Part shown: in pieces, positions 22,618 to 31,462 of the stretch
How the letters are laid out: every line of letters begins with the position of its first letter
Numbering within the stretch: the stretch's first letter is position 1
Source of the DNA: Gelria sp. Kuro-4
GTDB lineage: Bacteria > Bacillota > DTU030 > DUMP01
Length of the DNA: 64,000 nucleotides
Reading direction: 5' to 3'
Assembly (NCBI RefSeq): GCF_019668485.1
Contig: NZ_AP024619.1
Span: 1,487,001-1,551,000, forward strand
Notes under the pieces: generated by a model
Told to the model about the DNA's origin: nothing
What the model saw: only the letters and a program-made list of their open reading frames with translations
Database searches by the model: none
Position numbers and translations under genes: made by a program

Positions 22618-24726
22618 ATGGATACCGGGAATCAGGTTTTTGCGTACTACAAGTATGGGGTGCATCGAGCCGACGTGATTCTGGAACGCGCCGGCGTCTT
22701 GCACCGAAAAAAGGATGTCGGTACCGGGGCGTGGTCGGACTTCCGCCCTGTGGGAGAAAAAGACAGTGCTTTCTACGAGCTTCCGCTGGCTGAGATAGCC
22801 CAAAATCTCGAGGAGTTAAACAGCGCCTTCCGGGAAGGCGCCGCGGAAGTTACACTTGGTTATGGTGCGCATTATCATCGTTATCAAAGGGTCGCCGGTT
22901 CGGTGGCCGGGAAGCGGGACACCGCCTGGATTTGGGTGCAACGAGGGGTTAAGTTCCCGCTCGATGTAGTTGCCTGCCGGGATGAAGTCATAGGTTTCAT
23001 CAAGACCCGGAGGGAAGGCTGCCTGATTCTTGTGCGGCCCGGGTACGAGGACCTGACTCCTCTAGGAGAGTGGCACCGGCCGGGTCTTTCCCAGGCGGTG
23101 CACACCGTTAAGCACATGGGCACCTTCCAGGTGGAAATGCGAGATGGAGTAAAGCTGGCAACTGAGGTCTATTTGCCGGGGGATTTGCTCCCGGGGACCA
23201 AGGTACCTACCATTCTGATTCGTACGCCGTACGGGCGGACCAAGTTTGCTGAGCCGGAACTGCGCTTTGTTTTCCGCGGGTACGCAGTGGTGGCACAGGA
23301 TTGCCGGGGGCGTGGAGATTCTGAAGGAGAGTGGCTGCCGTTCGTGCACGAGCTCGCCGACGGCAGCGATACCCTGGATTGGATCGCCGCCCAACCATGG
23401 TCGGACGGCAAAGTGGGGATGATCGGCGGCTCTTACGGAGGCTTCGTCCAGTGGGCTGCCGCCGGAAGCGGCAACCCCCACCTCAAGGCTATGGTGAGTC
23501 TTGTGACTTCAGGCAGTCCCTTTGGGGATCTCCCGCGTAAAGGGGGGACCCTCATGTCGGGCGTCCTTGCCTGGTGCTTCATGGTAGCGGCGAAACACGC
23601 CGACCCGGCGGCTGTAAAGCGTGACGACTGGGACAAGGTTCTCAGCCACCGGCCGATAAAGGACATTCCCTTCAAGGCTTTGGGTAAAGAAATACCCTTC
23701 TGGAGCGAGTGGATGCGCCACCCAGATTACGACCGGTTTTGGCAGGCAGGGGACTGGAGATGTCACGGTGACAAGATTAACGTGCCGGCACTGATCATCT
23801 CTGGGTGGTATGACGACGATGGCCAGGGCACCAGTGAGGCCTGGGAAATGGTTAACAAATACCGCCGGGGGAATCAGCGCCTTATCCTTGGCCCCTGGTA
23901 TCACCAGGCCAACACTACGCGCGACATTCACAACATTGCCTTCGGCGACAACGCCATCCGGTATGACCTCGACGTACTCTATTTGCGTTGGTTTGATCGT
24001 TTTCTCAAAGGCGTTGAGAACGAAGTGGAGAAGGAGCCGCGCGTTCAATACTACCTCGTGGGTGCCGGCGAATGGCGGAACGCCGACGCTTGGCCGCCGG
24101 CAGAAGTGAAGCTTACCAAACTCTATTTGCGTGCAGGCGGCAGGCTATCATTCACTGCCCCGCCGACTCAAGAGCGACCCGATACGTATACTTTCGATCC
24201 GTCCGACCCTGCTCCTCATCTGATCGACGTTTCGGAAAACGAGCTCAGTGTTCCTGAAAACTACAAAGAAGTAGAAAAAAGAGCAGATGTTCTCACTTAT
24301 ACCACCGAGCCGCTGGCGGAAGACGTGACCGTCGCCGGTGACCTTTTTGCCTGCCTCTACGCTGCCAGTAGTGCCAAGGATACTGACTGGGTCATCCGGG
24401 TGACGGATGTGGACGACCAAGGTAATTCAATTCGGGTTTCTGACGGTATTCTACGAGCCCGCTACCGGCATGGATTTGACTGCCCCAAGCTCCTTACCCC
24501 CGGCCAGGTGGAGGAGTACCGACTGCGTTTAACCCGCGTCGGCTATGTCTTTAAGGAAGGCCACAGGATTAGAGTACAGGTAACCTCTGGTGCCCAAAAC
24601 CTTGCTTTTCCTAATACCAATACGGGCAATGATCCAGCTGCCGACACAGAAAGCGTGGTCGCGAACCAGACTGTGTTGCACGAGCCGGATTATCCGAGCC
24701 ACGTGGAACTGCCTCTTCTCAGTTAG
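22618..24726 (+). CDS. CocE/NonD-family serine hydrolase with N-terminal extension
   Basis: 702-residue alpha/beta hydrolase of the X-Pro dipeptidyl-peptidase/cocaine esterase type (alpha-amino acid ester hydrolases, glutaryl acylases). Catalytic triad: S272 in GGSYGG, D399 in SGWYDD, H429 in LGPWYH; the C-terminal jelly-roll domain starts about residue 480. The usual N-terminus (QVEMRDGVKLATEVYLP) begins only at residue 171; about 170 residues of unrecognised sequence precede it. No signal peptide. ATG with SD AAGGAG 12 nt upstream. Third gene of the island operon. Confidence 0.9.
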   Translation: MDTGNQVFAYYKYGVHRADVILERAGVLHRKKDVGTGAWSDFRPVGEKDSAFYELPLAEIAQNLEELNSAFREGAAEVTLGYGAHYHRYQRVAGSVAGKRDTAWIWVQRGVKFPLDVVACRDEVIGFIKTRREGCLILVRPGYEDLTPLGEWHRPGLSQAVHTVKHMGTFQVEMRDGVKLATEVYLPGDLLPGTKVPTILIRTPYGRTKFAEPELRFVFRGYAVVAQDCRGRGDSEGEWLPFVHELADGSDTLDWIAAQPWSDGKVGMIGGSYGGFVQWAAAGSGNPHLKAMVSLVTSGSPFGDLPRKGGTLMSGVLAWCFMVAAKHADPAAVKRDDWDKVLSHRPIKDIPFKALGKEIPFWSEWMRHPDYDRFWQAGDWRCHGDKINVPALIISGWYDDDGQGTSEAWEMVNKYRRGNQRLILGPWYHQANTTRDIHNIAFGDNAIRYDLDVLYLRWFDRFLKGVENEVEKEPRVQYYLVGAGEWRNADAWPPAEVKLTKLYLRAGGRLSFTAPPTQERPDTYTFDPSDPAPHLIDVSENELSVPENYKEVEKRADVLTYTTEPLAEDVTVAGDLFACLYAASSAKDTDWVIRVTDVDDQGNSIRVSDGILRARYRHGFDCPKLLTPGQVEEYRLRLTRVGYVFKEGHRIRVQVTSGAQNLAFPNTNTGNDPAADTESVVANQTVLHEPDYPSHVELPLLS

Positions 24727-24857
24727 CCCTTTCATCAGTGCTTTACTGAGATCAATTGTCTGAAATTTGTCCGGTTGCTGTGATCGGCACTTGGAGAATT
24801 CAACTGTTCTGGGTCCTCACGCTTTCCCCTGATCGGCGCGGATACTTTTCCCAGTTG

Positions 24858-24886
24858 AGAGGAGGGGGCTAACCGCCCCCTCTTCT
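24858..24886 (+). terminator. Hairpin closing the accessory operon
   Basis: AGAGGAGGGGGC and GCCCCCTCTTCT pair over 12 positions with a 5-nt loop (TAACC); a weak U-rich tail follows. It lies 130 bp after the hydrolase gene. The rest of the 268-bp gap holds nothing else I can support. Confidence 0.65.
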
Positions 24887-24994
24887 CGATTATGGAAAGT
24901 GTGGAAAGGAATTCTCCCGGCCGCGGCGAATGAAATAGGGTATGGTGCACTAAGGATGGTCTCTGCCGGGCATTCTAAAGACGAGGTGACGGGT

Positions 24995-25285
24995 GTGGGC
25001 GTGGAGGGTGAGAAGCGAGAACTGGGAACACAGGTAGAGCGGCTGGCCCGGACCCTGGAGCAGAACCGGATTGCCGAGTACGTCACGCTGCAGCAGGACA
25101 CGCGGCGGCTTCTTTACCTCAACTTCGTCGCCGGTGTGGCGCGGGGCCTGGGCATGGCTGTGGGTTTCACCCTGGTGGGCGCCGTGGCCCTCTATATCCT
25201 GCGCCGGATGGTGAGCATCCCCGTCATCGGCACCTTCATTGCCCAGATCGTGGACATCGTCACCACACAGCTGGGGAGGCACTAG
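24995..25285 (+). CDS. DUF5665-type small membrane protein
   Basis: 96 residues: a short hydrophilic, partly coiled N-terminus (VERLARTLEQNRIAEYVTLQQDTRRLLYLNFVAGVARGLGMAVG) and one or two C-terminal membrane segments ending in IVDIVTTQLG. The pattern matches the DUF5665 family, common in spore-forming Clostridia and of unknown function. GTG at 24995 has SD GAGGTG at 6 nt; an ATG at 24956 is open upstream but lacks a usable SD. It lies 1 bp from the yteA-type gene and is probably cotranscribed. Confidence 0.7.
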   Translation: MGVEGEKRELGTQVERLARTLEQNRIAEYVTLQQDTRRLLYLNFVAGVARGLGMAVGFTLVGAVALYILRRMVSIPVIGTFIAQIVDIVTTQLGRH

Positions 25286-25286
25286 C

Positions 25287-25955
25287 ATGGAAGATGTCCG
25301 GCGCTTCCGCGCTCTTTTGGAAAAGAAAAGAGAGGAGCTCAGCGACAGGGCCAAAACCATACACAGGTACGGCCTGGACGAGGCCCAGGCGGACTCGGTG
25401 GGGGAGCTTTCCGCCTATGATAACCATCCCGCCGACCTGGGAGACGAGACCTTCGAGCGCGGCAAAGACCTGGGGCTCCTGGACAATACGCGCGTGCTCC
25501 TGGGGAAGGTGGAGGAGGCCTTGGCCCGCATCAAGAGCGGCACCTACGGCCGCTGCGAACTCTGCGGCCGGGACATCGACCTCGACCGGCTGGAGGCGGT
25601 GCCCTGGACGACGCTCTGCCGGGAGTGCAAGGAGAAGGAGGAGCGGCGCGAGTGGGGGCCGTCCGACCGGCCGCTGGAGGAGCCGGTTTTAGACGAACCA
25701 TTTGGGCGCACCTTCCTTGACAACACCGACTACGTGGGCTTCGACGGCGAAGACGCCTGGCAGGCAGCGGCCCGCTACGGTACGTCCGAAGGGCCCCAGG
25801 ACGTAGGCGGCGTCGATTCCTACAACGACACCTACATCAATTCCGACGAGCAGCGCGGGGCGGTGGAAGACGTGGAGGAAGTGGTGATCGAGGACCCGGC
25901 GGAGCTCTTTGGCCGGGCCCGCCCCAGCCCAGGTCGTTCCAGGCGGCGCAGCTGA
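25287..25955 (+). CDS. YteA/YlyA-type TraR/DksA zinc-finger protein
   Basis: 222 residues. N-terminal coiled region (RFRALLEKKREELSDRA), the conserved SELSxYDNHPADLGDETFERGKDLGL-like block, then a C4 zinc finger (CELCGRDI ... CRECKEK) of the TraR/DksA type, and an acidic C-terminal half ending in a basic tail. Relatives are sporulation-linked (YteA) or act on RNA polymerase (YlyA). It occupies the ylyA position before lspA. ATG with SD GGGGAGG. Confidence 0.88.
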   Translation: MEDVRRFRALLEKKREELSDRAKTIHRYGLDEAQADSVGELSAYDNHPADLGDETFERGKDLGLLDNTRVLLGKVEEALARIKSGTYGRCELCGRDIDLDRLEAVPWTTLCRECKEKEERREWGPSDRPLEEPVLDEPFGRTFLDNTDYVGFDGEDAWQAAARYGTSEGPQDVGGVDSYNDTYINSDEQRGAVEDVEEVVIEDPAELFGRARPSPGRSRRRS

Positions 25956-25991
25956 GCGCCGGGAGGGGAGAACAGCAAAGGGGGACTCTTG

Positions 25992-26435
25992 GTGCGGATT
26001 TTTATCGGTGCCGGCTTGGTGGTGCTCTTGGACCAGGTGACCAAACTGGCCGTACGGCGCCGTCTCTTACCGGGGCAGAGCATACCTGTTTGGCCGGGGG
26101 TGTTTCACGTGTCCTACGTGCAGAATCCCGGCGCGGCCTTCGGCATTCTCAAGTACCAGACCGGCCTTTTTATTGCCGTCACGGCGGTGGTGGCCACCGC
26201 CATCATCATCTACGCGCGCCGCCTGGGGCCGGGGGCCGGCTGGTTGCGCCTGGCCCTGGCTCTGGAACTGGGCGGGGCGCTGGGCAACCTCATCGACCGC
26301 CTGCGCTTCGGCTACGTGGTGGATTTTCTCGATTTTCGCGTCTGGCCGGTGTTCAACGTGGCCGACATGGCGGTGGTGGTGGGCGTGGGACTGCTTTTCC
26401 TCCATCTTCTGCGGGCCGAGGGGCAGCGGGCGTGA
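25992..26435 (+). CDS. lspA: Lipoprotein signal peptidase (signal peptidase II)
   Basis: 147-residue membrane aspartic protease that cleaves prolipoprotein signal peptides after lipidation. Four membrane helices; conserved QVTKL, NPGAAFG, GNLIDRLRFGYVVDFLD and FNVADMAVVVG, the last two giving the catalytic aspartates. The GTG at 25992 lies 6 nt after AAAGGGGGA. The stop overlaps the rluD GTG (GTGA), indicating translational coupling. Confidence 0.96.
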   Translation: MRIFIGAGLVVLLDQVTKLAVRRRLLPGQSIPVWPGVFHVSYVQNPGAAFGILKYQTGLFIAVTAVVATAIIIYARRLGPGAGWLRLALALELGGALGNLIDRLRFGYVVDFLDFRVWPVFNVADMAVVVGVGLLFLHLLRAEGQRA

Positions 26436-27394
26436 GCGGCCCTTCCACCCCTGAAGGCACCCGGCACGTTCTGACGGTGCGCCCGGAGGAAGCCGGTACC
26501 AGGCTTGATGTTTTTCTGGCCGCGGCCGGGCTGGGTCTCAGCCGTTCCCAGGCCCAGCGCCTGATAGCTGAAGACCGGGTTACGGTGAACGGGCAGACGG
26601 CGAAGGCCAGCCTCAGACTTACGGCCGGCATGGAAGTAAGAGCCGTGGTGCCGCCGCCGCTCCCCCTGGCGGTGGAGGCGGAGCCGCTGCCGCTCAACAT
26701 CGTCTATGAAGATGAGCACCTTATCGTCCTAGACAAACCGGCCGGCGTGGTGGTGCACCCGGCGCCCGGCCATGCCGGGGGAACGCTGGTGAACGCCCTC
26801 CTGGCCCACTGTGGACCCGGCCTTAAGGGGATCGGCGGGGTGCTGCGCCCCGGCATCGTGCACCGGCTGGACAAAGACACCTCCGGTCTTTTGGTGGTGG
26901 CCAAGAGCGAGGCGGCACAGCGGGGTCTCAGTTCAGCCATCAAGGTGCATGAGGTTGAGCGCGCCTACCTGTGCCTGGCCTTCGGGGTGCTCGCACCCGA
27001 TGTGAGCACGGTGGATGCGCCCATCGGGCGCCACCCGGTGCAGCGTAAGAAGATGGCGGTGGTGGAACACAACGGCCGCCCGGCGCGGACACACCTTTAC
27101 GTGCGCGAGCGTTTTTCCCGCTACACCTTCTTGGAGGCACGGCTTGAGACGGGACGCACCCACCAGATCCGGGTGCACCTGGCCTTCATCGGCCACCCGG
27201 TGGTGGGTGACCCCGTCTACGGACGGCGCCAGGGGAACCTGGGCCTTAAGCGGCAGTTCCTGCACGCCGCGCGCCTGAGTTTTGTTCACCCGGTGAACGG
27301 GAAGGAGCTTGCCTTCACCAGCCCCTTGCCTTCCGACCTGGCGGCGGTGCTGGCTGCCCTGCGGGCGGGGAAAGAGGACGAAAAAAATCCTTGA
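26432..27394 (+). CDS. rluD: Pseudouridine synthase, RluD family
   Basis: 320 residues. N-terminal S4 RNA-binding domain (RLDVFLAAAGLGLSRSQAQRLI, VTVNGQTAKAS), then the RluA/RluD catalytic domain with GIVHRLDKDTSGLLVVAK (catalytic Asp), RTHLYV and TGRTHQIRVHL. It modifies uridines in 23S rRNA helix 69 or a related site; it corresponds to YlyB in B. subtilis. The GTG start overlaps lspA. The pyr promoter -35 begins inside its last codons. Confidence 0.92.
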   Translation: MSGPSTPEGTRHVLTVRPEEAGTRLDVFLAAAGLGLSRSQAQRLIAEDRVTVNGQTAKASLRLTAGMEVRAVVPPPLPLAVEAEPLPLNIVYEDEHLIVLDKPAGVVVHPAPGHAGGTLVNALLAHCGPGLKGIGGVLRPGIVHRLDKDTSGLLVVAKSEAAQRGLSSAIKVHEVERAYLCLAFGVLAPDVSTVDAPIGRHPVQRKKMAVVEHNGRPARTHLYVRERFSRYTFLEARLETGRTHQIRVHLAFIGHPVVGDPVYGRRQGNLGLKRQFLHAARLSFVHPVNGKELAFTSPLPSDLAAVLAALRAGKEDEKNP

Positions 27395-27419
27395 CGATTT
27401 GCAGGCGGCATGGTAAACT
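27391..27419 (+). promoter_or_regulatory. Promoter of the pyrR-uraA unit
   Basis: TTGACG (27391-27396), 17-bp spacer, TAAACT (27414-27419), overlapping the rluD stop codon. Confidence 0.85.
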
Positions 27420-27429
27420 TAGGCCGATA

Positions 27430-28066
<637 letters not shown>

Positions 28067-28080
28067 GTGAAAACCCCTTT

Positions 28081-28157
28081 AAGGCGGTCCTGTGAGGCCG
28101 GTAAGGGGAGGGAAGGACACAACCTCCTTACCGGTGCAGGCCGGCGAGGAGGTTTTT
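28081..28157 (+). promoter_or_regulatory. PyrR-dependent attenuator, uraA leader
   Basis: A second PyrR loop (GGTCCTGTGAGGCCGGTAAGG, 28086-28106) is followed by a terminator with arms AACCTCCT (28121-28128) and AGGAGGTT (28147-28154), inner CCGG/CCGG pairs and a T-run. The arrangement repeats the pyrR leader and lets PyrR act between the two genes. Confidence 0.9.
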
Positions 28158-28183
28158 CTATATCACCCAAAGGAGGAGTTAAC

Positions 28184-29518
28184 GTGCGCCGCATCATCAA
28201 CCCTGAGGAGAGGCTGCCCCTTCTCACGACCCTCCCCCTGAGCATCCAGCACCTGTTCGCCATGTTCGGCGCCACCATCCTGGTTCCTATCTTGACCGGA
28301 CTTCATCCTTCCGTGGCTCTTCTTGGCAGCGGCTTAGGCACCTTCACCTACATCATTTGCACCCGCGGTAAAATCCCCGCCTACCTGGGCTCTTCCTTCG
28401 CCTTCATTGTTCCCATCATTGTGGCCAGCAAGTACTACGGGGTTCCAGCTGCACTGGGCGGCTGCCTGGTGGCCGGCCTGGTGTACGTGGCGGTGGCCGC
28501 CGTGATCCACAAGGCCGGTACGGGCTGGCTGGACCGGCTGTTGCCCCCTGTGGTGGTGGGCTCGGTGGTTATCGTCATCGGCCTGGCTCTGGCGCGCACA
28601 GCCGTGGACATGGCGGGGCTGTTGCCTAAGGACGGCCAGACGATCAACCTTTTGACCTCCCCCGGGGTCTGGACCGCCATGTTCACCCTGGCGGTGGCGG
28701 TGATCGCCTCGGTGTACCTCAAGGGCATCCTGAACGTGATCCCCATCCTCATCGGTATCCTCGCCGGCTATGGCTTTGCTTTCACCCAGGGCCTGGTTGA
28801 CCTGACGCCGGTGCTCGCGGCCGAGTGGTTTGCCCTGCCGCCCTTTGTAACCCCGCGCTTCTCGCTTCCGGCCGTTCTGCTCATCGCCCCGGTGGCGGTG
28901 GTGAGCATCACGGAACACATCGGACACCTCCTCGTCACCAACAACATCGTCGGCCGCGACTTTACCAAAGATCCCGGGCTCGATCGCTCCATCCTGGGCG
29001 ATGGCCTGGCCACCTCGCTGGCGGCCCTGTTCGGTGCACCGCCCAACACCACCTACGGCGAGAACATCGGAGTGATGGCCATCACGCGGGTCTACAGCGT
29101 CTGGGTGATCGGCTGGGCGGCCGCCATTGCCGTGGTCCTCTCCTTCGTGCAGAAGCTGGGCGTGGCCATCCAGACCATACCCACCCCGGTGCTCGGCGGC
29201 ATTTCCATCCTCCTCTTCGGCACCATCGCCGCCGCCGGCGTGCGCATGCTGGTGGAGAGCCAGGTGGACTTCTCCCAAACCCGCAACCTGATTCTGGCCT
29301 CGGTGATCCTGGTCATCGGCATCGGCGGAGCGGAACTGCACATCGGCAGTTTCAATGTCAGCGGCATGCCGCTCGCGACGCTCATCGGCATCGTGCTCAA
29401 CCTGATTCTCCCTACGGCGCAAGAGGAGACGGGCCCGGCACCGGCCGGCGAACCGGAAGACCGGGCGCAGGCGGCGCACGAAGCTTCCCCGGCCAAGGCC
29501 GCCGCCGGGGGTCGGTGA
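28184..29518 (+). CDS. uraA: Uracil permease (NCS2 family)
   Basis: 444-residue nucleobase:cation symporter with about 14 hydrophobic segments. Recognisable: LSIQHLFAMFGATILVPILTGL, the signature SITEHIGHLLVTNNIVGRDF and APPNTTYGENIGVMAITRVYS. The cytoplasmic C-terminus is Ala/Glu-rich. GTG at 28184 is 5 nt after AAAGGAGGAG. Sits after pyrR as pyrP does in B. subtilis, but the biosynthetic pyr genes do not follow; the next gene is convergent. Confidence 0.95.
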   Translation: MRRIINPEERLPLLTTLPLSIQHLFAMFGATILVPILTGLHPSVALLGSGLGTFTYIICTRGKIPAYLGSSFAFIVPIIVASKYYGVPAALGGCLVAGLVYVAVAAVIHKAGTGWLDRLLPPVVVGSVVIVIGLALARTAVDMAGLLPKDGQTINLLTSPGVWTAMFTLAVAVIASVYLKGILNVIPILIGILAGYGFAFTQGLVDLTPVLAAEWFALPPFVTPRFSLPAVLLIAPVAVVSITEHIGHLLVTNNIVGRDFTKDPGLDRSILGDGLATSLAALFGAPPNTTYGENIGVMAITRVYSVWVIGWAAAIAVVLSFVQKLGVAIQTIPTPVLGGISILLFGTIAAAGVRMLVESQVDFSQTRNLILASVILVIGIGGAELHIGSFNVSGMPLATLIGIVLNLILPTAQEETGPAPAGEPEDRAQAAHEASPAKAAAGGR

Positions 29519-29550
29519 AAAGGGGCGCTTCAGGAGGTCTAAGAACTAAG

Positions 29551-29583
29551 AAGCCCTCTAGGAGCTCACGCTCTGGAGGGCTT
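29551..29583. terminator. Bidirectional hairpin between uraA and rqcH
   Basis: AAGCCCTC / GAGGGCTT with an inner GAGC-TCAC-GCTC stem. It overlaps the last codons of rqcH (minus strand) and lies 32 bp after uraA. The tails are only moderately U-rich on either strand. Confidence 0.7.
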
Positions 29584-31324
29584 TCAGGTTTTCTGCGGAG
29601 GGCGTTACGTAGAGGGTGCGCTGGTGGTCGTAGATGACAAAGCCGGGGCGGGCACCGGCGGGTTTGCGCACGTGCCGGCAGCGGGTGTAGTCCACCGGCA
29701 CCCGGGAGGAGAGGCGGGCGCGGCTGTGGTAGGCGGCGAGGAGCGCTGCCTGGTACAGGGTGGTCTCCGGCGGCTCTCGGCCCTCGGGACAGCGCACCAC
29801 CACGTGGGAACCCGGGATGTTCTGCGCGTGCAGCCAGAGGTCGTGGGGACGGGCCAGGCGCAGGGTGAGACGGTCGTTTTGTCGGTTGTTGCGGCCGACC
29901 AGGATGGTCCAGCCGTCGGTGGAAAGAAAACTCCACGGCTCCGAGCGCGGCGCCCGGGGTGCGGCCCCGTGCCGGGCGGGGGCCGGCCGCTTGACATACC
30001 CTTCCTTCTCGAGCTCCAGGTGGATCTCTTCCAGGTCGGTGAGGTCCCGGGCTTCCTCCAGGGCCAGGGCCAGGCTCTCCAGGTAGGCGAGCTCTTCCCG
30101 GTCGTGCATGGCCTGCTCGCGTGCGGCGCTTAAGGTTTTCTTGGCTTTGGTGAAGCGGCGCAGGTAGGCCTGGGCGTTTTGCCCGGGGGTAAGGCGGGGA
30201 TCGAGGGGAATGCGCAGGCGGGCGCCGCTTTCCCAGTCCTCGGCCTCGAACTCAGTTGCCCCGGGCGGCACGTTCTGGCCATAGGCGAAGAGCAGTTCGC
30301 CGAAGCGGCGGTATGCTTCAGCGGCGCCGGCCTGCTCGAGCGCTTCCAGGTGCAGGCCGAGCTTTTTCTCGGCACGCTCCTTGGCGCGGGTGACCACCGC
30401 GAGGAGGTTGTGCCGGGTGGTGCTGATGAGTTCCTCCTCTTCCCTCCGGCCGTAAAAACAGTCTAAGGCGGCGCTGGCGGTAGAGAAGCCTTGCGCGGCC
30501 ATCCCCGCGAAGAGGACGAGGGGAAAGGGGGCTACCTCCAGCACCCGGCCTTCCGGGGTAAAGTAGACGGTGGGCCGCCAGGCGCCGTTGGTGAGCGTAG
30601 CGTACACCTCCTCCAGGGCGTGCCACAGGCGCCCCAGCTCGGCCCGGGTGGCCTGCCGTACGTTTTGCCGCTCGTCCACGCCGGCCCGGGCGGCCACCTC
30701 CCGGGCCAGGAGCGGGCTGAAGCCGGACAGGGTGCCAACGAGGGCCGGCACCACCGCCTTCCCCCGGGCCTGCAGGGCGGAATAAAAGGCCAGCTCGGTG
30801 AGTTCAGCCGGCGGCACCCTGTCCTGAGCCGGGGGATTACGGTAGGGCAGCCCGGGCAGAACCTCCCGGAAGCGGTTTATCTCTTCTGTGACGTGTTTGA
30901 TGGCCTCCAAAATGAGGCCGCTTTTGGTGTTTACCAGGATGATGTTGCTGTGCTTGCCCATGATCTCTGCGATAAGCTCTAAATCCTGCCGCTCCCCCAG
31001 CTCATCGCGCCCCTCAAAGCGGAGACCGATGATGCGTTCGGCCGGCGGCCGGCGGATGCCCACGAGGCGGGCGCCTTCCAGGTGACGCCGGAGGTACATG
31101 CAGAAGGCAGGCGGTACCGCCGGGTTGGGCTGCGTGCGGGTGGTGAGGTGCAGCCGCGCCCGTTCGGGATGAGCGCTGACGAGCAGGCGCACGTTTTCCC
31201 GCTCGTGGCGCAGGGTGAGGACGAGCTCCAGGCGGGTCGGCTGGTAAACTTTCAGGATCCGGCTTCCGCACAGCGCGTGGAGTTCCGGTTCCAAGGCGCT
31301 TAGCATTGCAGCATCGAAGGCCAT
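29558..31324 (-). CDS. rqcH: Ribosome-associated quality control protein RqcH (NFACT, Fbp/YloA family)
   Basis: 588-residue NFACT protein that binds stalled 50S-peptidyl-tRNA complexes and recruits tRNA-Ala to add alanine tails; older annotations call it fibronectin-binding protein. N-terminal NFACT-N domain (MAFDAAMLSALEPEL, GSRILKVYQPT), central coiled coil (about 330-440) and C-terminal NFACT-R domain (ILVGRNNRQNDRLTLRLA, DLWLHAQNIPGSHVVVR). The third ATG of a run (31324) best fits SD AAAGAGG and the family N-terminus. Same locus as yloA, divergent from the P-type ATPase. Confidence 0.93.
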   Translation of the reverse strand: MAFDAAMLSALEPELHALCGSRILKVYQPTRLELVLTLRHERENVRLLVSAHPERARLHLTTRTQPNPAVPPAFCMYLRRHLEGARLVGIRRPPAERIIGLRFEGRDELGERQDLELIAEIMGKHSNIILVNTKSGLILEAIKHVTEEINRFREVLPGLPYRNPPAQDRVPPAELTELAFYSALQARGKAVVPALVGTLSGFSPLLAREVAARAGVDERQNVRQATRAELGRLWHALEEVYATLTNGAWRPTVYFTPEGRVLEVAPFPLVLFAGMAAQGFSTASAALDCFYGRREEEELISTTRHNLLAVVTRAKERAEKKLGLHLEALEQAGAAEAYRRFGELLFAYGQNVPPGATEFEAEDWESGARLRIPLDPRLTPGQNAQAYLRRFTKAKKTLSAAREQAMHDREELAYLESLALALEEARDLTDLEEIHLELEKEGYVKRPAPARHGAAPRAPRSEPWSFLSTDGWTILVGRNNRQNDRLTLRLARPHDLWLHAQNIPGSHVVVRCPEGREPPETTLYQAALLAAYHSRARLSSRVPVDYTRCRHVRKPAGARPGFVIYDHQRTLYVTPSAENLKALQSVSS

Positions 31325-31358
31325 AACCATCATCCTCTTTTTTTCCAGGTTACACTTC

Positions 31359-31387
31359 AGTATAACCCGGCCGGGAACGGGGGTCAA
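31359..31387 (-). promoter_or_regulatory. Sigma-A promoter of rqcH
   Basis: On the minus strand TTGACC (31387-31382), 17-bp spacer, TATACT (31364-31359), 35 bp before the ATG. Confidence 0.8.
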
Positions 31388-31462
31388 TTTGGGCGGGTTA
31401 TTTTTTCCGTCCCTGGGGCATAGGGATTTTCTTGGAACCAGTCCCAGGGAGGAGAGAATGCG

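Noticed and set aside
28334-29479. Minus-strand frame of 381 codons, His/Asp-rich
   Set aside because: Reverse of the uracil permease gene; the odd composition reflects antisense of membrane helices.
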